33,611 nt of DNA from an uncultured Oscillospiraceae bacterium (GCA_900757655.1 CAAEOT010000023.1:1-33611), one strand, 5' to 3'; counted from the stretch's first letter, positions 15,238 through 24,021 are shown. Notes: generated from the letters alone by a model not told the origin. Made by a program: numbers and translations.

Positions 15238-16435
15238 GCAGGATTTTCCGATCTTTCAGCATACGGACGTCGCCTATATCGACAACGCAGCCACGGCCCA
15301 GCGCCCGCAGTGTGTGCTCGATGCAGTGGCGGATTTCTACCGCTGCCACAACGCAAACCCTCTGCGCGGCCTGTATCCGCTGAGCGTTGAGGCGACCGAT
15401 ATCTATGAGCAGGCGCGCGAGACGGTGCGCGGCTTCATCGGCGCAAAGTCGGCGCGCGAGATCATCTTTACCCGCAACACGACCGAGAGCCTGAACCTCG
15501 TCGCCTACAGCTACGGCCTGACGCACGTCAAGGCGGGCGATGAGGTGCTCGTGTCCATCATGGAGCACCACAGCAATCTGCTGCCGTGGCAGATGGTTTG
15601 CCGCCAGACGGGCGCGGAGCTGAAGTTTATCGAGTGCGCGCCCGACGGCAGTGTAGACCTGCAGCAGATCGAGTCGCTCATCACCGAGCGCACGAAGATC
15701 GTCGCGATGACGCAAGTGTCGAACGTTCTCGGCCGGAAGTACCCGGTGCAGGAGGTCGCCGCCATGGCGCACAAAAAGGGCGCGGTCATGGTCGTGGACG
15801 GCGCGCAGAGCACGCCGCATATGCCGGTGAACGTGCAGGAGCTGGGCGCGGATTTCTTCGCCTTCTCCGGCCACAAGGTCTTTGGTCCCATGGGCATCGG
15901 CGGGCTGTACGGCAGGGAAGACCTGCTCGAGGAAATGCCGCCGTTTCTCTCCGGCGGCGAGATGATCGAATCCGTCACGCGCACGGGGGCCGTCTATGCC
16001 GAACTGCCGCATAAATTTGAGGCCGGCACGGTCAATGCCGCCGGTGCAGCCGGTCTGGCTGCTGCCATCCGGTATGTGCAGAGCGTCGGCTTCGACACCA
16101 TCCAGCAGCGCGAGCATGACCTGACGGTCAACGCCCTCGAGTGTGCACTGGCCGTGCCGCACGTGCACGTGCTCGGCACGGACAAGCCGGAGGATCACAA
16201 CGGCATCATCACGTTCACGGTCGACGGCGTGCATCCGCACGACATCAGCGAGATCATGGCGTCCGACGGCGTGAACATCCGCGCAGGTCATCACTGCGCA
16301 CAGCCGCTGCTTGCGCACCTCGGCCTGAACGCGACGGCCCGCGCCAGTTTTGCCTTCTATAACACGGACGAGGATGTCGACCGGTTCATTGAGAGCCTCT
16401 CGACCCTGAGGGAGCGTATGGGATATGGAAAATAG
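15221..16435 (+). CDS. sufS: Cysteine desulfurase SufS
   Basis: A 404-aa PLP enzyme of the class-V aminotransferase fold. It removes sulfur from cysteine to form a persulfide for Fe-S assembly. The PLP Schiff-base Lys219 lies in FSGHKVFGPMG, and the catalytic persulfide Cys359 in RAGHHCAQP. The PLP-contacting THxS-type region MEHHSNLLPWQ is present. The ATG at 15221 overlaps the end of sufD and follows GGAGGAGG. A much longer upstream frame is a sufD shadow. The sulfur acceptor is SufU, encoded next. Confidence 0.95.
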   Translation: MAYHYKQDFPIFQHTDVAYIDNAATAQRPQCVLDAVADFYRCHNANPLRGLYPLSVEATDIYEQARETVRGFIGAKSAREIIFTRNTTESLNLVAYSYGLTHVKAGDEVLVSIMEHHSNLLPWQMVCRQTGAELKFIECAPDGSVDLQQIESLITERTKIVAMTQVSNVLGRKYPVQEVAAMAHKKGAVMVVDGAQSTPHMPVNVQELGADFFAFSGHKVFGPMGIGGLYGREDLLEEMPPFLSGGEMIESVTRTGAVYAELPHKFEAGTVNAAGAAGLAAAIRYVQSVGFDTIQQREHDLTVNALECALAVPHVHVLGTDKPEDHNGIITFTVDGVHPHDISEIMASDGVNIRAGHHCAQPLLAHLGLNATARASFAFYNTDEDVDRFIESLSTLRERMGYGK

Positions 16436-16859
16436 GAGCTTTTATAACGAGATCCTGACCGAGCACAACATCCATCCGGAGTTCAAGCATGACATTCCGG
16501 ACGCGGACATTGCGCTTGCGGGTGTGAACCCGAGCTGCGGCGACAATATTGTCCTCAAGCTCAAGACCGACGGTGATGTCATCACCGACGGCGGCTTTGT
16601 CGGCGACGGCTGCGCCATCTCGCAGGCATCGGCGGACATCATGCTCGGCATGATCGTGGGGCAGAAGAAGGAAAAGGCGCTGGAAATGGGCCGCACCTTC
16701 CTGCGCATGATCCACGGTGAGGCGACCGAGGAAGAGATTGAGAGTCTTGAAGAAGCCTCGGCGCTCAAGGACATCGCGCACATGCCTGCGCGCGTAAAAT
16801 GTGCCATGCTCGGCTGGCGCACGCTCAGCGAGGCGCTGACCGGTAAGGTCGAAGAATAA
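16425..16859 (+). CDS. sufU: Zinc-dependent sulfurtransferase SufU
   Basis: 144 aa. Zinc and sulfur-transfer ligands typical of SufU are present: C38 with D40 (NPSCGDN), C63 (GDGCAIS) and C126 (VKCAMLGW). SufU uses Zn ligand swapping to take the SufS persulfide and pass it to SufBCD, replacing SufE in Gram-positive bacteria. It overlaps sufS by 11 bp and is the last suf gene, followed directly by a terminator. Confidence 0.93.
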   Translation: MENRSFYNEILTEHNIHPEFKHDIPDADIALAGVNPSCGDNIVLKLKTDGDVITDGGFVGDGCAISQASADIMLGMIVGQKKEKALEMGRTFLRMIHGEATEEEIESLEEASALKDIAHMPARVKCAMLGWRTLSEALTGKVEE

Positions 16860-16869
16860 GCCGTTCCCG

Positions 16870-16910
16870 CCGCCGGCGGATGCTGATGAGGCGTCTGCCG
16901 GCGGTTTTCT
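16870..16910 (+). terminator. Intrinsic terminator of the suf operon
   Basis: GC-rich arms CCGCCGGC (16870-16877) and GCCGGCGG (16897-16904), with further pairing inside, are followed by TTTTCT. Confidence 0.85.
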
Positions 16911-16930
16911 GCGCGCCGGAAAACCCCGGT

Positions 16931-16959
16931 TTGACAGCGCGCGTCTGCGGGATTATGAT
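16931..16959 (+). promoter_or_regulatory. Promoter of the uridine-kinase-like gene
   Basis: TTGACA (16931-16936), 17-bp spacer, TATGAT (16954-16959), 30 bp before the ATG. Confidence 0.7.
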
Positions 16960-16989
16960 AAGACATCCTCTTGACGGCAGGTGCTTTGT

Positions 16990-17640
16990 ATGACTGATTT
17001 TGAAACCGTTCTCCTGCAGCGTATCCGCGCACTCGTAGCCACGCAGCCGCGCGTACTCGTTGCCATTGACGGCCGCTGCGCCGCCGGAAAGACCACGCTG
17101 GCCGCGTCCCTGCAGGCACAGCTGGAGTGCAATGTGTTCCACATGGATGACTTTTTCCTCCGCCCGGAGCAGCGCACGTCTGAGCGCCTGCACCAGCCGG
17201 GCGGCAATGTGGACTACGAGCGTTTCCTGACCGAGGTCCTCCGCCCGCTGCACGATGGTCAGGCGGTGACGTACCGCCCTTATGACTGCCACACGCAGCA
17301 GCTGCATGCACCGGTGCGCGCAGAGGTAAGGGCAGTCAGTATCATTGATGGCTCCTATTCCTGCCATCCGGCGCTTTGGGATCTTTATGACCTGCACGTG
17401 TTTCTCTCGGTTGGACTGGAGGAGCAGCGCCGCCGCATTGCCGCGCGCAGCGGCGAAAAGATGCTGCCGATGTTCACAAACGTCTGGATTCCGATGGAGG
17501 AGACATACTTTGCGCAGTTTCGGGTCGCAGAGCGCGCCGACCTTAGCCGGGAACATGGAATCGGACTAGTGAATTGTCAAACTAAATGCAACAGGAAGCA
17601 AGTTCAAAGTCCCACAAGTCCTGAGCAGAACGGAAATTAA
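16990..17640 (+). CDS. P-loop nucleoside/uridine-kinase-like protein, 3' end rewritten by an IS remnant
   Basis: 216 aa. Walker A GRCAAGKTT (residues 28-36) is followed by the HMDDFF segment and DYERF, then an IIDGSYSCHPAL-type lid. These match small uridine-kinase-like/AAA kinases that phosphorylate nucleosides or related small molecules. ATG 16990 (AGGTG upstream) is preferred to the GTG at 16981. From residue 194 (base 17569) the frame runs into an IS30-type inverted terminal repeat, so the last 23 residues (from about VNCQTKCNRK) are IS-derived, and the native C-terminus is lost. The catalytic core is complete, so activity may remain. Confidence 0.7.
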   Translation: MTDFETVLLQRIRALVATQPRVLVAIDGRCAAGKTTLAASLQAQLECNVFHMDDFFLRPEQRTSERLHQPGGNVDYERFLTEVLRPLHDGQAVTYRPYDCHTQQLHAPVRAEVRAVSIIDGSYSCHPALWDLYDLHVFLSVGLEEQRRRIAARSGEKMLPMFTNVWIPMEETYFAQFRVAERADLSREHGIGLVNCQTKCNRKQVQSPTSPEQNGN

Positions 17641-17939
17641 GAACCTTACGAGGCCTGGCGTTAATAAGCGCCAGGTTTCGTTTTAGAGCGGTAGGAGCAA
17701 CACGCGACAGATTTCTCTTTCGGATAAAACGCTCGAAGCAAGCCGTTTGCATTTTCATTCGTGCCCTTTTGCCACGCACAGTACGGATCGGCAAAATACA
17801 CTTGCGCGCATCTATGCTAAGATGTTTGTAGTTCATACGTGTCTCCTTTTGGTATTTTGTTTTTGTGGTGATTACATTCTACCAGAGATTCGTATGAACT
17901 TCTTTTCTTTTTTCTGTTGCACTTGATCGTATAATTCAC
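17569..17939. mobile_element. IS30-family insertion-sequence remnant, internally deleted
   Basis: A 371-bp element bounded by imperfect 26-bp inverted repeats (17569-17594 and 17914-17939, 19/26 matching; both begin GTGAATT and contain TGCAACAG). Inside, on the - strand, is a dead transposase reading frame with IS30-type N- and C-terminal segments and no middle. No convincing target duplication is seen. It interrupts the 3' end of the kinase gene and now lies between that gene and the hydrogenase-like sensor. Confidence 0.8.
17582..17836 (-). pseudogene. Truncated IS30-family transposase
   Basis: An 84-codon frame opens with AAGGAGAC before ATG and begins MNYKHLSIDAR, like the start of IS30 transposases. 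It then jumps to the C-terminal end, closing with INARPRKVLNFRSAQDLW, a typical IS30 terminus. Between these, the neighbouring - strand frame reads ADPYCAWQKGTNENANGLLR, the IS30 catalytic-Glu segment. The remnant thus carries a large internal deletion plus at least one frameshift. No functional transposase is possible. Confidence 0.8.
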
Positions 17940-17942
17940 CGC

Positions 17943-17971
17943 TTGTGCCCCGCGCGGTTTTGTGCTACATT
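17943..17971 (+). promoter_or_regulatory. Possible promoter of the hydrogenase-sensor operon
   Basis: TTGTGC (17943-17948), 17-bp spacer, TACATT (17966-17971). It starts just outside the right IS repeat, so the insertion stopped 3 bp short of the -35 box. Matches are moderate. Confidence 0.45.
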
Positions 17972-18017
17972 AAGAGAACATACACAGCGTGAATTTACAC
18001 AGAAAGGCGGGAGCCCC

Positions 18018-19709
18018 ATGGATGTTCTGCGTTTCAAACAGGCCAATTGCAAAAACTGCTACAAATGCGTCCGGTTCTGCCCGGTCAAGTCCATCCGCGT
18101 CTATCAGGGTCACGCACAGATCATTTCCAGTGACTGCATTCTCTGCGGCAACTGCGTGTCCGTCTGCCCGCAGCATGCCAAGGAGGACATCAGCGACGTC
18201 GCGCAGATCCAGAAGCTGATCGCATCCGGCCAGCAGGTCGTTGTGAGCGTCGATTCTTCCTACATTGCCTATTTTGACACCCCCGGTTTTTCGGGCATCG
18301 AAGAGCCGCTGAAAAAGCTCGGCTTTGCGGCGGCACATGAAACAGCGGAGGGCGCCTATCTGGTCAAGAAGCAGCTCGAGGAGCTCGCGCGTCAGCCGGG
18401 CGATGCGCCGATCATTACATCCGGCTGTTCGACGATCGTGCTCTATGTGGAAAAGCATCTGCCGGAGGCGCTGCCATATTTGGCTCCGGTGCTCTCCCCG
18501 ATGCAGGCGCATGCCGTGCTGCTGCGCAAGCGTTATCCGGGCGCGACCATTGTCTACATCAGCCCGTGTATCTCCAAGAAGGAGGAGACGACGCGCTTTG
18601 AGAGCGTCGGTGCTGATTACGACATCACGTTCACGGAGCTTGAGGACTGGATGCATGAGGCCGGTGTTACTGTTAACCCCAACGTCCCGGCCGATGAGCC
18701 GATGCTTTCGCGCGGTTATACGATCACAAACGGCGTTCTGCACTCCATGTCGCTCGATTCCGGGCGCGATTATCTGTTCCTTGACGGTCTGGATGACAGC
18801 ATCCAGACGCTCAAGAGTGTCGTCAACGGCAATCTGCGCAACTGCTTTATTGAGATCGCTGCCTGCCACGGAAACTGCGTCGGCGGTCTCGCTTTTCGGC
18901 AGAAGCACACAAACCTGCTCGAATCGCGCCGCCGCGTGATCAAGAGCGCCGGTGGCGAAAGAAACTTCGACATTCAGGAGACGGTGGATATGCACCGCGC
19001 GCTCATAGACAAGAAGCACCCGGTCGACTTACCGCCAGACTCTGTTATTAACGGGATCCTGCGCAAAATGGGCAAATTCAGCCCGGCGGATGAGCTCAAC
19101 TGCGGTCTGTGCGGCTACCGCACCTGCCGCGACAAGGCCATCGCCGTCTATGAGGGCCGCGCTGAGATCAGCATGTGCATGCCATATATGAAAGAGCGTG
19201 CCGAGACCTACTCCGAGAAGATCATCAACGTCTCCCCGGAGGGCATTGTCACTGTCGGCAAAAAGCTGAAGGTCAAGCAGATCAACAAAGCGGCTTGCAA
19301 AATTTTCGGCATCAAGGATCCGGCGGACATCATCGGCTATCCGGTCTCGCGCATTATGGATGAGTATGATTTCGTGAAGATGATCAGCCAGGAGGAGACG
19401 CAGGTCACGGACGAGGTGTTCCTTGCTGATTATAACGTCTACCTCGAGCGTATTTTCATCTGCGACCCGGAGCGGACGCTTTTCACCTGCATCATGCGTG
19501 ATGTGACGAAGGCGCGCCAGCGCCGCAACAAGATCCAGAAGACGAAGATCCACGCGGCCGATCTGGCGGATGACATCATCGCCAACCAGCTGCGCATCGT
19601 CCACGAGATCGCGAGCCTGCTCGGAGAGACGGCAGCGGAGACCAAGGTGGCGGTTCACGACCTGAAGGAGGCCATCATGCTCGATGAGGACGGCGACGAT
19701 GATGCGTAA
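18018..19709 (+). CDS. [FeFe]-hydrogenase-like sensory protein with ferredoxin and PAS domains
   Basis: 563 aa. Two [4Fe-4S] ferredoxin motifs lie at C11/14/17/21 and C40/43/46/50. An H-cluster domain follows, with L1 TSGC (C137), L2 PCISKKE (C184) and L3 ACHGNC (C283, C287). A further Fe-S motif is CGLCGYRTC...C (362, 365, 370, 387), then a PAS domain (about 405-500) and a helical tail. The four H-cluster cysteines are kept. The cysteine that shuttles protons in catalytic hydrogenases (just before C137) is Gly, as in putative sensory group C enzymes. It is likely an H2 or redox sensor rather than a bulk H2 producer. ATG 18018 follows AAGGCGGGAG. The next gene, a SpoIIE-type phosphatase, is the probable output partner. 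Confidence 0.85.
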   Translation: MDVLRFKQANCKNCYKCVRFCPVKSIRVYQGHAQIISSDCILCGNCVSVCPQHAKEDISDVAQIQKLIASGQQVVVSVDSSYIAYFDTPGFSGIEEPLKKLGFAAAHETAEGAYLVKKQLEELARQPGDAPIITSGCSTIVLYVEKHLPEALPYLAPVLSPMQAHAVLLRKRYPGATIVYISPCISKKEETTRFESVGADYDITFTELEDWMHEAGVTVNPNVPADEPMLSRGYTITNGVLHSMSLDSGRDYLFLDGLDDSIQTLKSVVNGNLRNCFIEIAACHGNCVGGLAFRQKHTNLLESRRRVIKSAGGERNFDIQETVDMHRALIDKKHPVDLPPDSVINGILRKMGKFSPADELNCGLCGYRTCRDKAIAVYEGRAEISMCMPYMKERAETYSEKIINVSPEGIVTVGKKLKVKQINKAACKIFGIKDPADIIGYPVSRIMDEYDFVKMISQEETQVTDEVFLADYNVYLERIFICDPERTLFTCIMRDVTKARQRRNKIQKTKIHAADLADDIIANQLRIVHEIASLLGETAAETKVAVHDLKEAIMLDEDGDDDA

Positions 19710-20883
19710 ACGAATCAATCGCTGCAGGAACACGGTCTGGGACATCAGCGTCATCAGCCGCAACAAAAACGGGGAGACGCTCTGCGGAGATCAGTGCGCG
19801 CTCGAATGGGACGGAAACGATGCGACGGTCATCCTCTCCGACGGCCTCGGCAGCGGCGTCAAGGCCAACATTCTCTCCACGCTGACAACGACCATGCTCA
19901 CGACCATGCTCAAGGGCAGCGTGCCCATTGACGAGTGCGTTACGACCGTGGCGGAGACGCTGCCCATGTGCAGGGAACGAAAGCTTGCCTATGCGACTTT
20001 TACGATCCTGCAGACGGCCGGCACCCGCGCGCGCCTGATCCAGTATGATAACCCGAACGCCGTATTTGTGCATAACGGTGCGATCGCAAAATATAACTAT
20101 TCCGTCAACTTTATTCAGGAAAAGGAGCTGCACGAGAGCTACCTGCATTTTGACGTGGGAGATATGCTCGTGCTCTTCAGCGACGGGGTGTCGGAGGCCG
20201 GACGCGGCGTGACGACGGACGCCGGCTGGGCGCAGCAGGATATTGAGGATTTTATCCTGCGCAACTATTCGTCTAACGTCTCCTCGCAGCGCATGGCGGC
20301 CAGCATCCTTTCGACCGTCAAGACCCTGGACATGGACGCCATGCATGATGATACGACCGTTGTTGTCGCGCGTCTGCGCGAGCGCTGTCCGGTCAACGTC
20401 ATGATCGGGCCGCCCGAGCGCAAGGATGACGATCTGAGTACGATGCGCCTGTTTTTCGGCAAGGATGGCAAGCACGTTGTCTGCGGCGGCACCACAGCCA
20501 ACGCTGTCGCGGCATATCTGGGCGTAAAGGTGCACACGCTGCCAGGCAGCGGCACGGAGGAGGTTCCGCCGATGAGCGAGATCCACGGCGTGGATCTGAC
20601 CACCGAGGGTGTCGTAACCGTCAATGTGACGATGGAGCGCATCAAGGACTACCTCGCCGACGGCATGTACACACTCGAGCTCGCCCGCATGAAAGATGGC
20701 GCGTCCAGGCTTGCGCTCATGCTGCTCGAAGAGGCAACGGAGGTCAATGTCCTCTTTGGCAACGCGAGCAACCTCGCCCAGCAGGATACGGAGTTCAGCT
20801 TTGAGCGTAAGCTGCAATTGGTGCAGGAGCTGCGCGATATGCTGACCTTGGCCGGTAAAACAGTCAAAATGAGCATCTGCTGA
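19684..20883 (+). CDS. SpoIIE-family PP2C serine phosphatase
   Basis: 399 aa from the first ATG. Phosphatase metal-binding aspartates are visible in LSDGLGSG (about 60-67), LFSDGVSEAG and DDTTVVVAR. The fold matches SpoIIE/RsbU-type PP2C enzymes, which dephosphorylate anti-anti-sigma factors. The C-terminal 140 residues (from about MIGPPERKDDD) form an extra domain of unknown function. The gene overlaps the hydrogenase-like sensor by 26 bp. Such pairs are known in Firmicutes, and the phosphatase is thought to transmit the H2 signal. Start uncertain: ATG 19684 has AAGGAGG 12 nt upstream, while ATG 19699 has GAGGA at better spacing. Confidence 0.82.
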   Translation: MRTATMMRKRINRCRNTVWDISVISRNKNGETLCGDQCALEWDGNDATVILSDGLGSGVKANILSTLTTTMLTTMLKGSVPIDECVTTVAETLPMCRERKLAYATFTILQTAGTRARLIQYDNPNAVFVHNGAIAKYNYSVNFIQEKELHESYLHFDVGDMLVLFSDGVSEAGRGVTTDAGWAQQDIEDFILRNYSSNVSSQRMAASILSTVKTLDMDAMHDDTTVVVARLRERCPVNVMIGPPERKDDDLSTMRLFFGKDGKHVVCGGTTANAVAAYLGVKVHTLPGSGTEEVPPMSEIHGVDLTTEGVVTVNVTMERIKDYLADGMYTLELARMKDGASRLALMLLEEATEVNVLFGNASNLAQQDTEFSFERKLQLVQELRDMLTLAGKTVKMSIC

Positions 20884-20916
20884 CAGGTGCAAATCATCAC
20901 GGAGTGACCCAAACGA

Positions 20917-22287
20917 ATGAAGATCCGAACTTTTTTTGCAGTATTGCTATGTAAGCTCACGCGCGGTCTGCTGCGGCTGCTGCGCCGCGGCGGCACGGCG
21001 TTTCCCGGCCGGGTGGCGCTGAAGGTATATCCGCAGGTGCTCGGCGTGCTCTCGCAGGGCGTGCGCGTTATCCTCGTCACCGGTACGAACGGCAAAACGA
21101 CCAGCTCCCGCATGATCGAGCAGGCGTTCGCCGACGCGGGGCTCAATTACTTTGCCAATCGCTCCGGCGCGAACCTCATCTCCGGCATCACGGCGGAGTT
21201 TGCCATGCACAGCACCCTGACCGGGCGGCCGAAGTGCCAGTTCGCCGTCATCGAGTGTGACGAGGCGGCGTCCAAAACGGTGCTCAAGTATCTCAAACCG
21301 GAGGTTATCGTGGCCACGAACGTGTTCCGTGACCAGCTCGACCGCTACGGCGAGATCACGCATACCCTCAACAACATTCTCGAGGGCATCCGTCACACAC
21401 CGGAGAGCACACTATGCATCAATGCCGACTGTTCGCTTATTGCCTCCATCCCGGCACAGGTGCCGAATCCGGTCGTGCGCTTCGGCGTGAACGTGCCGCT
21501 CGGCGGCGACGACATGACGGAGATCTCCGACGCGCCGCACTGCATCCACTGCAAGGCAGAGTATGTCTATGACTACCGCACGTACGGCCATCTCGGCGCG
21601 TTCCGCTGCCCGAAGTGCGGCTATCACCGTGAGGAGCCGCAGGTCGCCGTCACGGCGGTGCAGGACCTCGGTGTGGACACGAGCGACGTCACCATGTCTA
21701 TCGGCGGGCGGGAATACGCTGTGCACATCAATCTGCCGGCGGCATATAACATCTACAATGCCGTCGGGTCGGCGGCGGCGCTGTACGCATTCGGTTTCGC
21801 GCCAGAGGCGATCGTGCATGCGCTCGGTGTGTTCGGCTGCGGCTTTGGCCGCATGGAGAAGTTTGATCTGCGCGGCACGCCCGGGCGCATGATGCTCGTC
21901 AAAAACCCGGCCGGCTGCAATCAGACCATGCGCTACCTCGCCGGGCTCAACGAGGACGCGACGTTTGTCGTCTGTCTCAACGACCGGGACGCCGACGGCA
22001 CGGACATCTCGTGGATCTGGGACGCGGACTTTGAGCGGCTCGCCGCCATGGGCGAGCACCTGCGGCAGGTGTTCGTATCCGGCACGCGCGCCGATGAGCT
22101 GCGCCTGCGCCTGAAATATGCGGGCGTGGATGAGGCAAATATTCAGGTATTTTACGACTATGACCCGCTGATCGACGCCATGTGCACGTCGGAATACCCG
22201 GTGTTCATCATGCCGACGTATACGTCCATGCTGGACCTGCGCGGCCGGCTGCAAAAGCAGCTCGGCGGAAAGGAGTTCTGGGAATGA
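20917..22287 (+). CDS. murT: Lipid II isoglutaminyl synthase subunit MurT
   Basis: 456-aa Mur-ligase-family protein. The P-loop is VTGTNGKTTSS (about 54-63), and a MurT-specific zinc ribbon C209/C212...C231/C234 interrupts the central domain. GFGRMEKF and DYDPLIDAM match the catalytic and C-terminal regions. With GatD it amidates the D-Glu of lipid II to D-isoglutamine, using glutamine and ATP. This modification is needed for efficient cross-linking and is typical of Gram-positives. It shares ATGA with gatD, implying translational coupling. The short N-terminus begins with a hydrophobic stretch that may only be a peripheral anchor. Confidence 0.93.
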   Translation: MKIRTFFAVLLCKLTRGLLRLLRRGGTAFPGRVALKVYPQVLGVLSQGVRVILVTGTNGKTTSSRMIEQAFADAGLNYFANRSGANLISGITAEFAMHSTLTGRPKCQFAVIECDEAASKTVLKYLKPEVIVATNVFRDQLDRYGEITHTLNNILEGIRHTPESTLCINADCSLIASIPAQVPNPVVRFGVNVPLGGDDMTEISDAPHCIHCKAEYVYDYRTYGHLGAFRCPKCGYHREEPQVAVTAVQDLGVDTSDVTMSIGGREYAVHINLPAAYNIYNAVGSAAALYAFGFAPEAIVHALGVFGCGFGRMEKFDLRGTPGRMMLVKNPAGCNQTMRYLAGLNEDATFVVCLNDRDADGTDISWIWDADFERLAAMGEHLRQVFVSGTRADELRLRLKYAGVDEANIQVFYDYDPLIDAMCTSEYPVFIMPTYTSMLDLRGRLQKQLGGKEFWE

Positions 22288-23027
22288 GCGAGAAGACCCT
22301 GCGCATCTGCCACCTGTACCCGGACCTTCTGAACCTCTACGGCGACCGGGGCAACATTCTCTGTATGCGCCGCCGCCTGGAGTGGCGCGGCATCGGCGCC
22401 GAGGTGACGGAGGTCACGGTCGGCGAGCAGGCGGATTTCACGCAGTTTGACATGTTTTTCATCGGCGGCGGTCAGGACTTTGAGCAGGAGGTGCTCCTGT
22501 CCGACCTGAAAGCCGGAAAAGGCAGCGAGATCAAGGCTGCCATCGCCGACGGCAAGACGTTTCTGACCATCTGCGGCGGCTACCAGATGCTCGGCAGCTA
22601 CTACCGCACGTGGGACGGCAAGCAGTGTGATTTCATCGGCGCGATCGATTATTACACCGTCGGTTCGAAAGAGCGCATGATCGGCAACTTCCTTTTTGAA
22701 TGTCTGCCGGAGTCCGGTGGCAGCACAGTCGTCGGCTTTGAAAACCACAGCGGCAAGACCTACCTCGGCAGCGGCGTGTCGCCGCTCGGCAAGGTGCTCG
22801 TCGGCGGCGGCAACAACGGGGAGGACGGCTTTGAGGGCGTGCGCTACCGCAACGTGTTCGGTACGTACAGCCACGGCCCGGTCCTGCCGAAAAACCCCGC
22901 GTTTTGCGACCATCTGCTCACGACGGCGCTGCAGCAGCGCTATCCGGAGCTGGAACTCCAGCCGCTGGACGATGCGGCCGAGCTCGCCGCGCACAACACC
23001 ATGCGCGACCGGCTGCTGAAAAAATAA
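22284..23027 (+). CDS. gatD: Lipid II isoglutaminyl synthase glutaminase subunit GatD
   Basis: A 247-aa class-I glutamine amidotransferase-like protein. Nucleophile Cys97 lies in TICGGYQMLG and the catalytic His197 in TYSHGPVLPKNP. GatD supplies ammonia to MurT. Its ATG at 22284 overlaps the murT stop by four bases. The in-frame upstream extension to 22182 lies inside murT and is a shadow. The gene ends 13 bp before a shared convergent terminator hairpin. Confidence 0.93.
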   Translation: MSEKTLRICHLYPDLLNLYGDRGNILCMRRRLEWRGIGAEVTEVTVGEQADFTQFDMFFIGGGQDFEQEVLLSDLKAGKGSEIKAAIADGKTFLTICGGYQMLGSYYRTWDGKQCDFIGAIDYYTVGSKERMIGNFLFECLPESGGSTVVGFENHSGKTYLGSGVSPLGKVLVGGGNNGEDGFEGVRYRNVFGTYSHGPVLPKNPAFCDHLLTTALQQRYPELELQPLDDAAELAAHNTMRDRLLKK

Positions 23028-23039
23028 TTGTATAGGAAA

Positions 23040-23065
23040 TGGGCGCATCCGTCTGGATGCGCCCA
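23040..23065. terminator. Convergent terminator between gatD and gluQRS
   Basis: An 11-bp perfect stem TGGGCGCATCC/GGATGCGCCCA (23040-23050, 23055-23065) with a GTCT loop lies between the converging genes. T-runs are weak on both sides, so termination is probable but not textbook. Confidence 0.65.
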
Positions 23066-23079
23066 CCGTGCGTTTTCGG

Positions 23080-24021
23080 TTAAAAATCCTCGGGTATCGG
23101 AATGTCAGCGCGTGGCACCTTGTCCCAGGAAAAGTCCGCCGCCAATTCCGCAGCCGTCACCGGCGCGTCCGTCGGCCGCAGTCCGGCGAGCTTTGCGAGC
23201 TTGCCGGTCAGCTGCTCCGGCGTATATTTTTGCCGCAGGGCCTCCATGTTCAGGTCGCCCTCGCGCTTGGAGAGTTTGCGCCCGTCCGGCGCGACGAGCA
23301 GCGGCGCGTGTGCGTACTCCGGCGCGCGGCCACCGAGTGTTTCAATCAGCCAGATCTGCCGGGGCGTGGAGTCAAGCAGATCGCGCGCGCGCACGACGCG
23401 CGTGATGCCCATCTCCAGATCGTCCACGCTCACGGCAAGCTGGTAGGCGAACACGCCGTCCGAGCGCCGGATGAGAAAATCATCGCGCCCGCGCCGCAGC
23501 TCCGTTTTCTGCGGGCCGTAGTGCCCGTCGATGAAGGAAATGTCCGCATCGGTCACTTCCAGCTTTTTCGCCGCGTTCCGGCCCATGCGCAGGCGCGCCT
23601 GCACCTCCTGAACCGTTAGTGTCCGGCAGGGGCAGCCGGCCTCGCGCGGCTCGCCGGGGTGCGGCGCGCTGGCGGCCAGCCGCTCGGCGCGGCTGCAGTA
23701 GCATTCATATACCATTCCGCGCGCGGTCAGCGCGTCCAGCGCGGCGGTGTAGCGCTCCGTGCGCGTGCCCTGACGGCTGTCCTGCGAGCCGGGGCGCCAG
23801 CCCTCGTCCCAGTCAAGCCCGAGCCAGAGCAGGTCGTCGGCCATGAGCTCTGCGTAGTGCTCCCAGCTCCGCTCCGGGTCGAGATCCTCAAGGCGGAACA
23901 CCATCGTCCCGCCGCGCGCGCGCACATCCAGCCATGCCAGCAGAAACGTCAGCACATTGCCCAAATGCAGCCGCCCGCTCGGGCTGGGCGCAAAGCGGCC
24001 ACGGATCGTGTTATCCGGCAT
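23080..24021 (-). CDS. gluQ: Glutamyl-Q tRNA(Asp) synthetase
   Basis: 313 aa, about the usual length of GluQ-RS, which charges glutamate onto queuosine 34 of tRNA(Asp). It is a truncated GluRS lacking the anticodon-binding domain. The signature sequences are the HIGH-like HLGN in APSPSGRLHLGN and KMSKS-like KLSKR. Zinc-binding Cys are CYC (109-111 region) and GCPC. The start ATG at 24021 has CGGAGGG 8 nt upstream on the - strand. Its own promoter lies just beyond. It faces murT-gatD convergently and ybaK divergently. Confidence 0.9.
   Translation of the reverse strand: MPDNTIRGRFAPSPSGRLHLGNVLTFLLAWLDVRARGGTMVFRLEDLDPERSWEHYAELMADDLLWLGLDWDEGWRPGSQDSRQGTRTERYTAALDALTARGMVYECYCSRAERLAASAPHPGEPREAGCPCRTLTVQEVQARLRMGRNAAKKLEVTDADISFIDGHYGPQKTELRRGRDDFLIRRSDGVFAYQLAVSVDDLEMGITRVVRARDLLDSTPRQIWLIETLGGRAPEYAHAPLLVAPDGRKLSKREGDLNMEALRQKYTPEQLTGKLAKLAGLRPTDAPVTAAELAADFSWDKVPRADIPIPEDF

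Noticed and set aside
14744..16435. 563-aa frame with an N-terminal Ser/Arg-rich extension on SufS
   Set aside because: The first 159 codons overlap sufD out of frame and look like shadow sequence; the family start with its own ribosome site is at 15221.
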